Source of the DNA: Sphingobacterium micropteri
Lineage (GTDB): Bacteria > Bacteroidota > Bacteroidia > Sphingobacteriales > Sphingobacteriaceae
Direction of reading: 5' to 3'
DNA length: 64,000 nt
NCBI RefSeq assembly: GCF_014692515.1
Contig: NZ_JACOIK010000009.1
Coordinates: 62,001 to 126,000 of the forward strand
Shown: positions 9,691-20,477 of the stretch, one piece after another
Layout: every line of letters begins with the position of its first letter
Position numbering within the stretch: the first letter of the stretch is position 1
Translations under genes and position numbers: made by a program
The notes under the pieces: generated by a model
The model's database searches: none
Told to the model about the DNA's origin: nothing
What the model saw: only the letters and a program-made list of their open reading frames with translations

Positions 9691-9704
9691 ACAAAACGTT
9701 TATT

Positions 9705-9712
9705 TACCTTTG
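9705..9712 (+). promoter_or_regulatory. -7 element for the thioesterase gene
   Basis: TACCTTTG matches TAnnTTTG. It would place transcription start at about 9718-9720, which argues for translation from the ATG at 9742 rather than the one at 9718. Confidence 0.35.
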
Positions 9713-9741
9713 CGATAATGCATAATAACGTCAACAAACGC

Positions 9742-10266
9742 ATGAACAAAAAATTCGCAAAAGAATCCTACACGGAAATGAACGAACTCGTACTTCCCAA
9801 CGATACCAACACCTTTGGCAATCTAATGGGCGGACGATTATTATACTGGATGGACATTTGTTCGGCTATGGCCGCCCAAAAGCACTCCAATAGTCCTGTA
9901 GTCACCGTATCGGTGGATAATGTTTCGTTTAAACGCTCCATCAAACTAGGCGAAGTGGTTACTATACAGGCAAAGGTTTCCCGCGCTTTTAGTTCGTCGA
10001 TGGAAGTACGCATGGAGATTTTTGCCCATAACCTGCCGGAAGGAACCCGTATAAAATCAAATGAAGCGTACTATACATTTGTGGCTATTGATGAAAACAC
10101 GAAACCTCGAAAAGTCGCCGAACTGATTCCGGAATCGGAGGAGGAAATAAAGCTCTTCGACGAAGCTTTACAGCGTCGCGAACTACGATTGATCCTAGCC
10201 GGTAAAATGGAAGTCAAAGATGCGAAAAGTATCAAGTCATTGATCAGCGCCATGAAGACCGTATAA
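9742..10266 (+). CDS. Acyl-CoA thioesterase (hotdog fold)
   Basis: This hotdog-fold hydrolase of the YciA/BFIT type cleaves acyl-CoA thioesters. The conserved core NTFGNLMGGRLLYWMD is near the N-terminus and is followed by a VSVDNVSFKRSIKLG strand pair. The chosen ATG gives MNKKFAKESYTEMNEL; an ATG eight codons upstream (9718) is in frame but sits at the predicted transcription start. The C-terminal 40 residues form a charged helical extension. A shorter paralogue lies at 58072-58476. The physiological acyl chain is unknown. Confidence 0.92.
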   Translation: MNKKFAKESYTEMNELVLPNDTNTFGNLMGGRLLYWMDICSAMAAQKHSNSPVVTVSVDNVSFKRSIKLGEVVTIQAKVSRAFSSSMEVRMEIFAHNLPEGTRIKSNEAYYTFVAIDENTKPRKVAELIPESEEEIKLFDEALQRRELRLILAGKMEVKDAKSIKSLISAMKTV

Positions 10267-10291
10267 TTTTAGCCCTTTAAAGACCGGCCTT

Positions 10292-12265
10292 TCAGGGACT
10301 GTATATCACTTCTTCGCTCCAATCGCTTTCCATCTCGTCCTGGTCGACACAGGCGACATAATAGAGATAGTTATTTCCTTGTTTGATGTCTGTGTCTTCG
10401 ATAGCGGTTAAGTTCCCATCAAGTGTTTTGTATAATACGGGTGGGTCCGTGTTGACGACACGGTAAATATGATATTTCTCTATTTGTGTTTCGCTCCCAT
10501 CCCAAGTCAGATACACTTTCCCCTTGTTTTCCATGACTCTTACCTTTAGTGGCGGCAGCAACTTGTCGGGGATACGTTCAATACTGATCGCTGTGCTCAA
10601 TGCGCTTTGGTTTTCATGGATAGAGACCGACTGTACCGCGTAATCATACATATCGTTTGCCCGCAAGGTATCCACAAATTCATTGATTTCGACGGTGGCA
10701 ACCGGTTCTTTAGGAAACTCCGCACTATCTTTAAGTTTTCGATAGACATTGTAGTGGTCGATGCTTCCCTCCCACCTATCCATATCCCGCCAAGTGATAG
10801 ACACGCGGTTTCTGTCCATCCAGATAGCTTGTAATCTATCGGGAGCAGACATCCTATGATTCTTGCTCTCGGGAATACTGATAGCGATTAGTTCGGACAT
10901 CGGGCTTAAGGACTGGGTCTTGGATACGGCTGTGATGCCGTAGTAGAATACTTCGCCGGCATCCGTTGCTGTACTGTCCAGAAAGGTCGTAACGCTATCC
11001 TTTTCGTAGGGAATCATGTTGCTCACCTGTTGTAATTCTCCGTTACGGCCTACAGCACGGTATACATAGTAACCATCTACATGGAGGCTGTCCTGGTGCA
11101 TCCAACTCAAGCCGGGCTTACCGTCGATGATTTCACCCCGTACGGAATGGGGTGGAACGAGATTGACTACTCCTTGGTATAAACCCGACGTACGTGCGGA
11201 GGCGAACGACATATTAGATTCACCTTGAATCAATACCTGATAATAATAATCTGTTCCACCGATGACATCATAATCGATATATTCCGTATCCGTTACGGGC
11301 AATTTTGCCAGCAACGCATAACCGGTATCGTAGTCCGCACTTTTGTAGATGACGATGTTTTGGAGAGAAAAACGCTGATCCAGTGAATCCCAGGTAATGC
11401 GAATGCCTCGGTCTACGGCGGCCGTATTGATATTAAAGCCTGCATTGACATTACGATTCCCCCCTACCTGCAACGATACGGTATCGGATGCGATACCGAG
11501 ATTGCCCATGAGGTCTTTACCTCGGATAAAATAATCGTATCGCACGCTTTGGAGGACGGTCGTATCCTGCGTAAAATAGATGACAGAATCCTGGGTTTCA
11601 TTAAGGACCATTCCTTTGGTCGTATGGATCTTTTCAAAATCGTCAAATCCACCACTTACCTTTCGGTATACTTCAAAGCTGGGTGCTCCGTTTACAATGG
11701 ATGAATGAAACCGAAGTTCGGGATAGCCCTCACCCGGATCGACATCAAAGCTCCGCATCGCCGTGAAATCAATCGTGTCTAGCCGGTGGACAACAGAACC
11801 GTTGTACCGATCACCGTCTTCGTTTTCGATAATATAATCATAGCTTTTACCCAACGCTACTGACGTATCGAGAAATGCTAGCCCAACGTACAATTTGAGG
11901 TGGGGAGCCGGCGCCGTCACAAACTCGATCTGCGTCTCCGGATTATGCCAGTAGCTCCAAAGCATATTGACCGTGGAATCCGAGAGTGGTGAGGATTCGG
12001 GCATATAGAACAGCAGATCATTGATCCGCTTACCCAGTTCCTTGGCCGAGCGAACCGGATCGTGCTGCAAGACCGGTTGGTATTCAGCTTGCTGATTTTC
12101 CTTCCGTAGTACGACATAGCTTTTGTTGCCAAAGTCAATATTGTTCAGGTCAGCGTAGATGCCATTCGGCGTGCTAACCATGTTGATAGCGGTGACCTGC
12201 TCTTGCCCGGACAAGCTATTTGTATAAAGCAAAATAACACTAAAAAAATAAACTATATTTTTCAT
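10292..12265 (-). CDS. Exported fibronectin type III repeat protein
   Basis: This 657-residue protein starts at the ATG at 12265 with a signal peptide (MKNIVYFFSVILLYTNSLSGQ). At least four fibronectin-III-like modules fill the C-terminal two thirds, each with a Trp core and a YxVYR or YxIYR strand: IRITWDSLD, PGLSWMHQD, VSITWRDMD and VYLTWDGSE. It ends at EEVIYSP with no recognisable type IX sorting domain. It is the last gene of the five-gene surface operon, 10 bases after the giant gene. An extracellular or outer-membrane-associated adhesive or structural role is inferred from the domains. No catalytic motif was seen. Confidence 0.9.
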   Translation of the reverse strand: MKNIVYFFSVILLYTNSLSGQEQVTAINMVSTPNGIYADLNNIDFGNKSYVVLRKENQQAEYQPVLQHDPVRSAKELGKRINDLLFYMPESSPLSDSTVNMLWSYWHNPETQIEFVTAPAPHLKLYVGLAFLDTSVALGKSYDYIIENEDGDRYNGSVVHRLDTIDFTAMRSFDVDPGEGYPELRFHSSIVNGAPSFEVYRKVSGGFDDFEKIHTTKGMVLNETQDSVIYFTQDTTVLQSVRYDYFIRGKDLMGNLGIASDTVSLQVGGNRNVNAGFNINTAAVDRGIRITWDSLDQRFSLQNIVIYKSADYDTGYALLAKLPVTDTEYIDYDVIGGTDYYYQVLIQGESNMSFASARTSGLYQGVVNLVPPHSVRGEIIDGKPGLSWMHQDSLHVDGYYVYRAVGRNGELQQVSNMIPYEKDSVTTFLDSTATDAGEVFYYGITAVSKTQSLSPMSELIAISIPESKNHRMSAPDRLQAIWMDRNRVSITWRDMDRWEGSIDHYNVYRKLKDSAEFPKEPVATVEINEFVDTLRANDMYDYAVQSVSIHENQSALSTAISIERIPDKLLPPLKVRVMENKGKVYLTWDGSETQIEKYHIYRVVNTDPPVLYKTLDGNLTAIEDTDIKQGNNYLYYVACVDQDEMESDWSEEVIYSP

Positions 12266-12275
12266 CTGTATAAAT

Positions 12276-15200
12276 TTAATAATCAAAAGCATCACTATTA
12301 CTACAGCTTCCGGATCCTTTGGTAAATTCGAAATCAACTCCTTTGGTACACCCACCACCGACACACAAGGTCAATAGTCCCATGACATCCATATCAAAGC
12401 CTTTCGAAAAAAGTGTACAATCGAGTTCCGCAGCTACCGCTGCGGAGAAACATCCCTTGGCATCGAGTGAAAAACCGTTGTCGCTACTGTTGGTAAACGT
12501 CGCTTTTACACCCACTTCGGCACGGACATCACCACTTATGCTACAGCCGATGCTGGTAACTTTAGCATAAGCATGGGCAAACAACATGGCACCTACGGAT
12601 ATCTGTTGGTGTCGGGCCGCAAAATTCCCGTAGATACGGGCATCAAGCCCTACAGATGCGCCTACTTCCACATTAGGGATACCCAATGCAAAGGCCGCAA
12701 AATCCCCTGCACCAAACTTAATTTTAAACTCCGGGAGAAAATCCCGTCTACCGGTGATTAAGAAGCCTCTTAACCCGTTCGTATGGAACGTCGACGGCAA
12801 TTTCTTAACATACGATCTGCTGGTCATCTGCTGTTCGATCTGTGGCGTCAACTCAGGATAGTAACCTATGCCGATCCCTACATCCACCGGGAATATGATC
12901 GGAACCGGGGCTGTTACTTTTGCTCCGGCAAAGAAGTACCAGCCTTTGGGTTCAAACAACATTTCAATCTGTATGTTGTTTAATGTAACTACACCAGCTG
13001 TCAATAAGGGCATACTGAGACTTCCCGTAACACGACCGCTCTTGAAGTCAAAGTCGAACTTACTTCCCGAGAATCCACCGTTGCCTCCTGCCAATCCATC
13101 GGCAAGGTTGTCAACCGGTAGTTCCTCCATAACGGCTTTCACCGTTTGCATCGCGACTTGCTTTACTTTCTGCTCTGCGGCATCTTTCACATTGATTCCG
13201 GTAACGCCTTCGATCAAGCCGTTGAGCTGCATCATACTACCGATTGGATTGCCGTCAATCAGCGAATTGACTACGCCAAGACCTTGACCGGCAAGCCGCA
13301 TACGTCCCGCCAAGTCAGTTAACAGCTGCGAACCTGATTCCGCCATCACCATCGCCTGACCATAGGTGCTCTGTCCTTGATCCAAAAAGCCGATAATCTC
13401 ATCACGCATACCCGAGATTGCCGGATCGTTCAAGACCTCATCGACCATGTTGGCCGCAAAGTTCTCGGCTTCGCTCTTAAAATTTCCTAGGAGTATCTCT
13501 GTTTGCTTTTTGACTTCGGCAGCGACTCGACCTGTCACTTCATCCGTCACCATACTGACCAGATGGGTGTATATTTTCTGGTCAGATTTTGGCAAGGTGA
13601 TGACTCCGGCAATACCCAATCCCTGCGCGTTAAACAGCTGGTCGTTTTTGCCCTTGCTGATTGTTCGGAATTCCGTTCCACCATCGCCGATAAAGGAAAA
13701 ATCCAGATGTGACAGCACCATTCTGTTTTTACCTCCATCTCCGGCATAATAGCTTAACGTCGTGTTGATATTGTCCGGCGCCTTGGGTATGTGTAGGTTG
13801 GTGCTACCTGTAAACACCACCCGGTCGGTCGTGCTGAAAAAGGAAACCGGACTGAACGATGCTTGATTGTACAAGGTAATCGGCGCAGCATTCTTTTTGA
13901 AACTCGTCAGTTCCTCATCATTACTCAATATAGATACATACGCAAATATAATTTTGTCACTCGATCTGGTCATGCCTTCCAGTCCGCTAACATAAGCCGC
14001 TTCGCCGCTTCTGTTCGTTAGTGTAAATTTAAAGTGTCCTTTACCGGCAACCCGACCTACATCCGGATCGTAGATTAATACCGCTTCGGTACCGGACATC
14101 ATGTTCAATTTTACTTTAGCCGTACCACCCAGATATAATTTATCCCGGAGATCATTGGGATCGGCATCGTGAAATATCAATTCACCGGGGATAATGGAGA
14201 TTTTCCGTAGTGCGATATCCGCACGCCCGGTGAACAGCGTACTGTTGTTCAAGACGATACCTCCGGAATTTGGCGCCAGATTCCAGGACTTGCTGACAAT
14301 TTTCCATTTGTCCAGATTGATCGTTACTTCCCCCATTCCGGTAAGCGGTCGGATGCCATCGTGGGTAATCTGTGCCTTGCCGGCTTCCATACGGATCGTG
14401 AGGCCACCCTGTATCTTCGGGTTGAGCGTGAGGAAGAGATGTGCTCCTTCTTTATCCATAAAGGATTCCCGATCATCTTTGGTATCACTGACACCGTCAA
14501 AACCGAGGTACTTAAACGAGATAGCTTCCCCCCGATCTCTGCTGATGGAATACTTGCCGGAAAGTGCTTCGTTTCCTGTACGGAATACGTCCAAAACCAT
14601 TTTTTTGGTCAGATCCCTATCGCCGTAGTTCCCCAAGTAGAAGTCCGTCTTTTCGATGGTCATGTAGCTTGTCGGGAAGTTGAACGAATTGTCTACCAGA
14701 CGAACCTTTCCCTGTATGGTACCGGAACTATCAGACGATAACCGGCTAAGCACGATACCGGATGATTCGCCAATCAATTCGGCATTGTAGTGTTCAAAGG
14801 CGCGAATCTGTGTCTTTTGGTTGACAAATGTAATCTGTTCGGTTACAGGTACAGCAATCGGTATATTGTCCGCATTGTGCAGACTTGATTTGCGAACTTT
14901 TAGATTGGACACTTTGAGTGCCAATCGTCTGTCAGCCAATGCCCGTAGGGCAAAATTGTCGTTTTCGGTTACCTGGATGACTTCGCCCGAGACCGTGTAT
15001 TCCTCGCCGTTCTGCTCATATTTTTCCAATCGGAAATCAAAACCGTACAGCTTGCTGATATCGATGTCCGACAACTCGGTGATATCAAAATCTATATTGT
15101 CTATGGCATTATTATCCGCAATCGCATGCACTTGCCGTTCAGCCCCCACATAGGTTTTTGCATCCTCGTGATAGCTGACCTTTACGTTGGCGTAAGCTAA

Positions 15201-18200
15201 ATCCATGGTACCTGTACCGCCATCCCAATAGGTATATTTGGGTACCAACAGTTCATATCTACCATTGACATTGGTATAGGCCTGGCTTTCGGAATTGGAG
15301 CCCTGCCCGAGATCGAGATACACCAACGCACCTTCGACAGGCGTATCACTGCCGGCAAAGCGTACGCTGCCGGTGATTTTGATGGCCGGCATGACCGTAA
15401 TGTCGACGACCGTTTCTTGCAAATCATCCTCGCTGTGTACATTGTTTTTGCTGGTCGGTATAAACGGAATGGCATTGAACACCATCATATACATCCCGTT
15501 TGCCGTTATTTCTACACCACGGTTTTTGACATAGATATTGAAGTTGCTCTTCGAATTGTTGACAAATTCGAATCGGGCCTCTCCACTGCCATTGGTGTTG
15601 ACGTATTCTTCCCCTGCTCCCTCGATATATACACTGGCATTTGGCACCGTTCGTCCGTCGCTGGTTTTGACGCGCACCTTAATTTTATGCTTCCGTTTTT
15701 GCAGTTTGAAGTCTCCGATAAATGCGCCCGGTCCCGAAGGGTTGACTGCCGCCGTGAGTGTCATATATGCGGGATCGTAAGGCATGATGATGATAGAATC
15801 CGGACGGGTGGGCAGGTCTATAATAAATTTTTGCCGACCGATGGCTATGAGTTGGTTGCCGACCATAACGGTCTCATTTAACGCAGTGCTTAGGTTTGGA
15901 GTACCTGTTGTACTGAACATATGTTGGTTTACCGGCTGGTTGGTAGCCGCATTGATGATTTGGAGATTTCCGTTTTGGTAACTTGGCGAGTTGAACGCAC
16001 TTTGTATCACGTACTTGTTGCCTGCGTTCATATCAACCTTAAACACCGTAGAAGTACCTGTTTTACTTTGTCCCTGCGTGGCGGTTGTAGTCTGTAGGCT
16101 ACCGTATTTCCCGATAGTTATAGCCTTGTCGGGATTCGCTTTGGTATCCACAATGGTATTTTCAAAATTCTGAGCTGCAAATGTGGCGGCATGGCCCGTA
16201 AAGACGATTCCTGTATGCGTACTACCACCCTGTTCGGCAAAAGTATCCACCCATTTGCCATTGACTTTCATCTTTACTCTCGCCGTGACCCCCTTATTGG
16301 TTTCCGCGTCCATCACGTAGCCGTAGGCATCCATGCCCATTGGTTTCAATGAAAAATCGATCGGTATCTGTTGCCCTGTTAGACCATGGGCAATGACAGG
16401 TAGTTTTGCCGTTTGCTTTTCGTATCCTGGGGCTGACAAGATGGAGACATTATTTTCACATCCATAACAAACACGTCCTGTATTAATCACTTCGGGGTTA
16501 AAAGACTCCAATCTCTTTGCCAATGATTCAAAGCTATAATACCCATGTTCGTCCGTAGTTGCCCAATCTTCGAGCAGAAAATTTTCTCGTTGATTTTGAT
16601 AGGTCTTGCCGTTGACCATGACTTGTGCCTTTACCTGCACGCCTTTTATACCCAAGGTAGTACTATTGTCAATCACCCTTCCCCGGATAATAGTTGGCTT
16701 AGGTACAAGCCTTAAGGAAAAGTTAAGTGTTTCATTCGGGTCAAATTCATGGTTAAATACAATTTCCTGATCACTTATCTGATAGCCAAACGGGGGGAGA
16801 ATAGCTTTCTTTTCGTTCTCTAATGCCATATTCATGGGATGAGAACGGTGATCCACCTTGTGAATCAGTCCTTCGAATGCCACGATGTCTGTCCTTCCCT
16901 TGTTGTCGGCATGGAAAACATAGCTATCCTTATAACCAGGTTTATTGGCGGGGAGCGTCACCACATTTTCAAAAAGAACATAGCTATTGTTGGATGTCTC
17001 GGTACTGTATACCATGTCCCTGACTTTCGTATAACTATACAGCGCGGACAGCGCATTGTTGGTTATATTTTCTACCATTCCATTATGGATCGCCATACCT
17101 GTAAATGTCGCATTGACATTAGGAGTGTACACGGCTGTGATTGCAGCGATATTGTTCTTTCCGGTCGAGGCTTGGCTCTTGGTGCCTATCGGCTTGTTCA
17201 GCTCACGATCACCCGATAGGTTTGGTCCTTTGATGCAAGGGACTGACAGACTTGCGAATTGACCCGCGTTTGTCCAAGGAGCAGGGTCGGACGTGGTCAC
17301 GCCTTGCACAAAGGTAACACCGCTATTCGGCAATCCCGAATGGGGACTGACGCCACTTTGATTGAGATCTAGGCCAGGAATGGTTGGTAACGCGGCCTTT
17401 GCTTTGGCATCTATATCCCGATAGAGGGCAACGGGCACATGAGGAAACGCCGTTGCGCTTGTCGGATTGACGGCTTTATCCACCTTAGACACATTGACCC
17501 TTAGGTTGTACGTCCGGACAAAAGATACAAGCGTACCCATGTCTTTGCTTTCCCACGGCTGTAAGATCACATTCTCATCGAGCGCGCAGTAATACGGCTC
17601 ATCCGGAACGATGCGGTAAACCCGTCGGAATGTGACATCACTAGCGCCATACAAATCTCCGCTCATGTCATTTGTGAGCACGCCACTTTCATACGTTCCG
17701 TTTAGATCACTGTTTGGGAAATCAAATTCAAAATTACCCTGCGCATCGGTCGTAACCGTTTGCAGCACTTTACCATTATCTGCTACGTCCTTACCATTAA
17801 TAAATACCGTGTTGCCCGTTGCGAGTTTGGCAGGTGTTCCATTAAGGTTGACCATAGCGGATAATGTATAGAAATTGGTTGCACCGGCCGCAACATGCGT
17901 CGTCATGTTATTGTTTGTATTAGACGTATTTTGTTTCTGGTATTCATAGAAGACCATCAGCTTGACTTTCATATTCGCATAAGGCTGATCGGGTACGCCT
18001 TTCATATTCTTAAAGGCGTAGTTAAGCTTTCCGGTTACCTTAGTTCGCGGTGGCGTGTGTAGTTCCTTTTTCAAGGTCAGGTAAGCTATTTCGGGCTGAT
18101 CACGATACCCATAGTTCGTCCACTTGCTGGTGGTATAATTGCTGGGAGTCTCTGGGCGCCCGTACAGCGATCCTAGGGCGGATTTGGTCGGGATGCTGTT

Positions 18201-20477
18201 CAATCCTCCCGTGTTGAGCGTCTGTACAGCTTTTGGGCTTTTGTTACCGCTTTCTACCGCTCCCTGGATCAGCTTATTCATATCGAAGGAGACTTCGGGT
18301 GCTTTTTGAATACCTGATAGCGTGCTGAGGTTGTTTGTACCCGTCTTTGCACCAGTACCAGTCGTATTGGTATCACCGATTTTGCTTACCGCATTGACGA
18401 CTGTCGAAAAGTCCATTTCCCGGGCCACGATACTACCATCGACCAATTCTATTTTGTATTGATAAGCATCGGCGGGAAGGTTCTTAAATAGATTATTAAA
18501 AACGATCCTTGTCTCTTCAGCAGATTTTTTGTTGGTCAGCTCCGGTGTGGTGCGCTCCGCAATCAGTACCTTGTCGTCAGACAGTGCCGATAGCAGGGTC
18601 GATTCATTGGTATTATCACCCTCATAAAGCGGTATACCGTAGGTTTTGTCTTCTTTGAACCGGCGTTCACGATAAAGACGTATTTTGGCACCGGACACAT
18701 AATCTCCTTCAAGACCATTGAATACTTCCCGCACATTAATGGACAGCGAGTAGCTATTGGCATCGATCATGACATCATCCAAATCCCTGACCGCTCCGGG
18801 TTGAATCTGCAGGTATTCCTGACTTTGGAGAAAGTGAGGATTATTGACCTTTACTTTATAGTAAACCCCTAATTGTCCTTTCAGCTTTCCAATCTCTTGG
18901 TTTTGCCTCATCATCAGGCCGTGCATGACTTGATTCCTTCCGAGGTTGACATTTTCTTCCCATTTCTCCGTGGGGATAACCCCTGCGCTGTCAAGAGACG
19001 ACATATAAATTTTGAGCTCAAAATTACCATCTGCATCCGTCATAACAGATTCGCCGTTCATCATATCCTCTCTTTGCAATGCCTGGGTCACCACCATCGA
19101 AGGATCGGCAATGCTGCTGATACCGTATTCATCGGTATGGGCAATCCCGTAGACTTTGGATAGGTATACTTCTTGGTTGGCTATCGGATAGGTTGCACCT
19201 AATGGGTCTCCTTTGAATCGATACACCAACCTTCCGCGGATGGTCGTCTCTTGCTTGCCGGCGGTATCCAGATGTGCCAATTCAGCACCATATCTAAAAT
19301 CAACCGGACGACTTTGCCCTTCATCGACAAACATAGCCGACCCATCGGGTGACGTAGCGGTAACTTGCACACGATAGCGCCTCCCTTTTGTCAGTGCAGG
19401 CATCGTTACCGGATCGTACGTAAGCTGTTGCGCATTGGCGACCGTGGAAGTTATCAACGGCTGCGCCGATATAGCTTGCCCCGCGGAATCTGCCATTTCG
19501 AACAGTCGGACAGTGTACCGGGTGTTAGGTGGGGTTTCAAAATCTGCATTCCAATCGAACCGGAGCTGTTGGGCACCGGTAAATTCACTGTTGTGGCTCG
19601 GATTCATAATAACCGGTGCTTTGATGGGATCGCCATAGGTAAAGGCAATAGCCTCACTCATCCCCTTGTTCCGGAAAAATGACATACCACTGGGATCAAC
19701 AGCCTGCACAGTCATAGCATATTGGCGACCACGAATCAGCGGTGGATGTGCCGGTCCGTATAGCAGGCTATTGCCATTGACCGTTTCTTCGTAAATCGGT
19801 GGCGTGGACTGGATAGCATCGTTGGGATCTCTCGGCACAACCATTTCCACAATTTTCACCTTGTATTGGATGTGAGGCGAAGAGCCCGGAGGAGTAGCCC
19901 AGGTAATAGGCATGGCTTGCACTCCCCTCGTGCTGACCGTCTGCTGATGCATCGGCATCAGAATGCGCGGCGGTTCCAGATCGGAGATCCTGAACATAGT
20001 ACAGCCAATCGGTTCATTGGGGCTCACGGGCTGCATGGTCTGGTAATCCAACGCCCGGATACAAAGCGTGTAATTACCCTCCAATAGCCCCAGTCCACGC
20101 GTCATATCTGATCGGCTGATACCGGTATATTCGATGGTGTTGACATCAAAAAGAAAGGCGATATCGCTTCCGTTCAAGCTCGCCGTTTGATTAGGGCCCA
20201 GTACGATCGGATTGGGGCTACGGTAACCCGGTTTGACCCAAGCCGAGATACCGTTGTCACCGGTGATCTTCGCCGTCAGTTGTATATGCAGCTGTTGTGT
20301 GGTTGTGTTGGTCAACGTCACTAACATGAGCTCGGGACGAGACACGTAATCTGCAATCCTGCTCTGATATGGCGGGAGTACGTGCGTCGTAATCTGTACT
20401 TGTGCCAACAATGCTTCAGCCCACAATAACATAGGGGCGAGCATCACGAATATCTTGTATATGCTGTGTGCTTTCAT
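12276..20477 (-). CDS. Giant modular exported surface protein (about 2733 residues)
   Basis: The ATG at 20477 is followed by a 25-residue signal peptide ending in LLAQ. Residues about 180-420 hold two tandem FN3-like modules of about 115 residues, each ending in a GRxYxxxVxAxxPxG segment and a strand before FxYG. The middle holds at least six carboxypeptidase-regulatory or Big-like folds that begin with phrases such as IRGRLVYRF, VTGKLNYAF, IRGRVIDNS and ITGSVRFAGS. The C-terminal 300 residues are beta-rich and end in a Cys-containing tail (LCVGGGCTKG). Very large Bacteroidota proteins of this style are sometimes labelled TANFOR; I cannot confirm that here. Its start codon overlaps the barrel gene's stop (ATGA), implying coupled translation. 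Function is unknown; surface scaffold or adhesin is inferred. Confidence 0.92.
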   Translation of the reverse strand: MKAHSIYKIFVMLAPMLLWAEALLAQVQITTHVLPPYQSRIADYVSRPELMLVTLTNTTTQQLHIQLTAKITGDNGISAWVKPGYRSPNPIVLGPNQTASLNGSDIAFLFDVNTIEYTGISRSDMTRGLGLLEGNYTLCIRALDYQTMQPVSPNEPIGCTMFRISDLEPPRILMPMHQQTVSTRGVQAMPITWATPPGSSPHIQYKVKIVEMVVPRDPNDAIQSTPPIYEETVNGNSLLYGPAHPPLIRGRQYAMTVQAVDPSGMSFFRNKGMSEAIAFTYGDPIKAPVIMNPSHNSEFTGAQQLRFDWNADFETPPNTRYTVRLFEMADSAGQAISAQPLITSTVANAQQLTYDPVTMPALTKGRRYRVQVTATSPDGSAMFVDEGQSRPVDFRYGAELAHLDTAGKQETTIRGRLVYRFKGDPLGATYPIANQEVYLSKVYGIAHTDEYGISSIADPSMVVTQALQREDMMNGESVMTDADGNFELKIYMSSLDSAGVIPTEKWEENVNLGRNQVMHGLMMRQNQEIGKLKGQLGVYYKVKVNNPHFLQSQEYLQIQPGAVRDLDDVMIDANSYSLSINVREVFNGLEGDYVSGAKIRLYRERRFKEDKTYGIPLYEGDNTNESTLLSALSDDKVLIAERTTPELTNKKSAEETRIVFNNLFKNLPADAYQYKIELVDGSIVAREMDFSTVVNAVSKIGDTNTTGTGAKTGTNNLSTLSGIQKAPEVSFDMNKLIQGAVESGNKSPKAVQTLNTGGLNSIPTKSALGSLYGRPETPSNYTTSKWTNYGYRDQPEIAYLTLKKELHTPPRTKVTGKLNYAFKNMKGVPDQPYANMKVKLMVFYEYQKQNTSNTNNNMTTHVAAGATNFYTLSAMVNLNGTPAKLATGNTVFINGKDVADNGKVLQTVTTDAQGNFEFDFPNSDLNGTYESGVLTNDMSGDLYGASDVTFRRVYRIVPDEPYYCALDENVILQPWESKDMGTLVSFVRTYNLRVNVSKVDKAVNPTSATAFPHVPVALYRDIDAKAKAALPTIPGLDLNQSGVSPHSGLPNSGVTFVQGVTTSDPAPWTNAGQFASLSVPCIKGPNLSGDRELNKPIGTKSQASTGKNNIAAITAVYTPNVNATFTGMAIHNGMVENITNNALSALYSYTKVRDMVYSTETSNNSYVLFENVVTLPANKPGYKDSYVFHADNKGRTDIVAFEGLIHKVDHRSHPMNMALENEKKAILPPFGYQISDQEIVFNHEFDPNETLNFSLRLVPKPTIIRGRVIDNSTTLGIKGVQVKAQVMVNGKTYQNQRENFLLEDWATTDEHGYYSFESLAKRLESFNPEVINTGRVCYGCENNVSILSAPGYEKQTAKLPVIAHGLTGQQIPIDFSLKPMGMDAYGYVMDAETNKGVTARVKMKVNGKWVDTFAEQGGSTHTGIVFTGHAATFAAQNFENTIVDTKANPDKAITIGKYGSLQTTTATQGQSKTGTSTVFKVDMNAGNKYVIQSAFNSPSYQNGNLQIINAATNQPVNQHMFSTTGTPNLSTALNETVMVGNQLIAIGRQKFIIDLPTRPDSIIIMPYDPAYMTLTAAVNPSGPGAFIGDFKLQKRKHKIKVRVKTSDGRTVPNASVYIEGAGEEYVNTNGSGEARFEFVNNSKSNFNIYVKNRGVEITANGMYMMVFNAIPFIPTSKNNVHSEDDLQETVVDITVMPAIKITGSVRFAGSDTPVEGALVYLDLGQGSNSESQAYTNVNGRYELLVPKYTYWDGGTGTMDLAYANVKVSYHEDAKTYVGAERQVHAIADNNAIDNIDFDITELSDIDISKLYGFDFRLEKYEQNGEEYTVSGEVIQVTENDNFALRALADRRLALKVSNLKVRKSSLHNADNIPIAVPVTEQITFVNQKTQIRAFEHYNAELIGESSGIVLSRLSSDSSGTIQGKVRLVDNSFNFPTSYMTIEKTDFYLGNYGDRDLTKKMVLDVFRTGNEALSGKYSISRDRGEAISFKYLGFDGVSDTKDDRESFMDKEGAHLFLTLNPKIQGGLTIRMEAGKAQITHDGIRPLTGMGEVTINLDKWKIVSKSWNLAPNSGGIVLNNSTLFTGRADIALRKISIIPGELIFHDADPNDLRDKLYLGGTAKVKLNMMSGTEAVLIYDPDVGRVAGKGHFKFTLTNRSGEAAYVSGLEGMTRSSDKIIFAYVSILSNDEELTSFKKNAAPITLYNQASFSPVSFFSTTDRVVFTGSTNLHIPKAPDNINTTLSYYAGDGGKNRMVLSHLDFSFIGDGGTEFRTISKGKNDQLFNAQGLGIAGVITLPKSDQKIYTHLVSMVTDEVTGRVAAEVKKQTEILLGNFKSEAENFAANMVDEVLNDPAISGMRDEIIGFLDQGQSTYGQAMVMAESGSQLLTDLAGRMRLAGQGLGVVNSLIDGNPIGSMMQLNGLIEGVTGINVKDAAEQKVKQVAMQTVKAVMEELPVDNLADGLAGGNGGFSGSKFDFDFKSGRVTGSLSMPLLTAGVVTLNNIQIEMLFEPKGWYFFAGAKVTAPVPIIFPVDVGIGIGYYPELTPQIEQQMTSRSYVKKLPSTFHTNGLRGFLITGRRDFLPEFKIKFGAGDFAAFALGIPNVEVGASVGLDARIYGNFAARHQQISVGAMLFAHAYAKVTSIGCSISGDVRAEVGVKATFTNSSDNGFSLDAKGCFSAAVAAELDCTLFSKGFDMDVMGLLTLCVGGGCTKGVDFEFTKGSGSCSNSDAFDY

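Noticed and set aside
14194..14628. 144-codon plus-strand frame inside the giant gene
   Set aside because: Long open frames opposite a giant low-stop gene are expected by chance; no signal, domain or promoter supports it.
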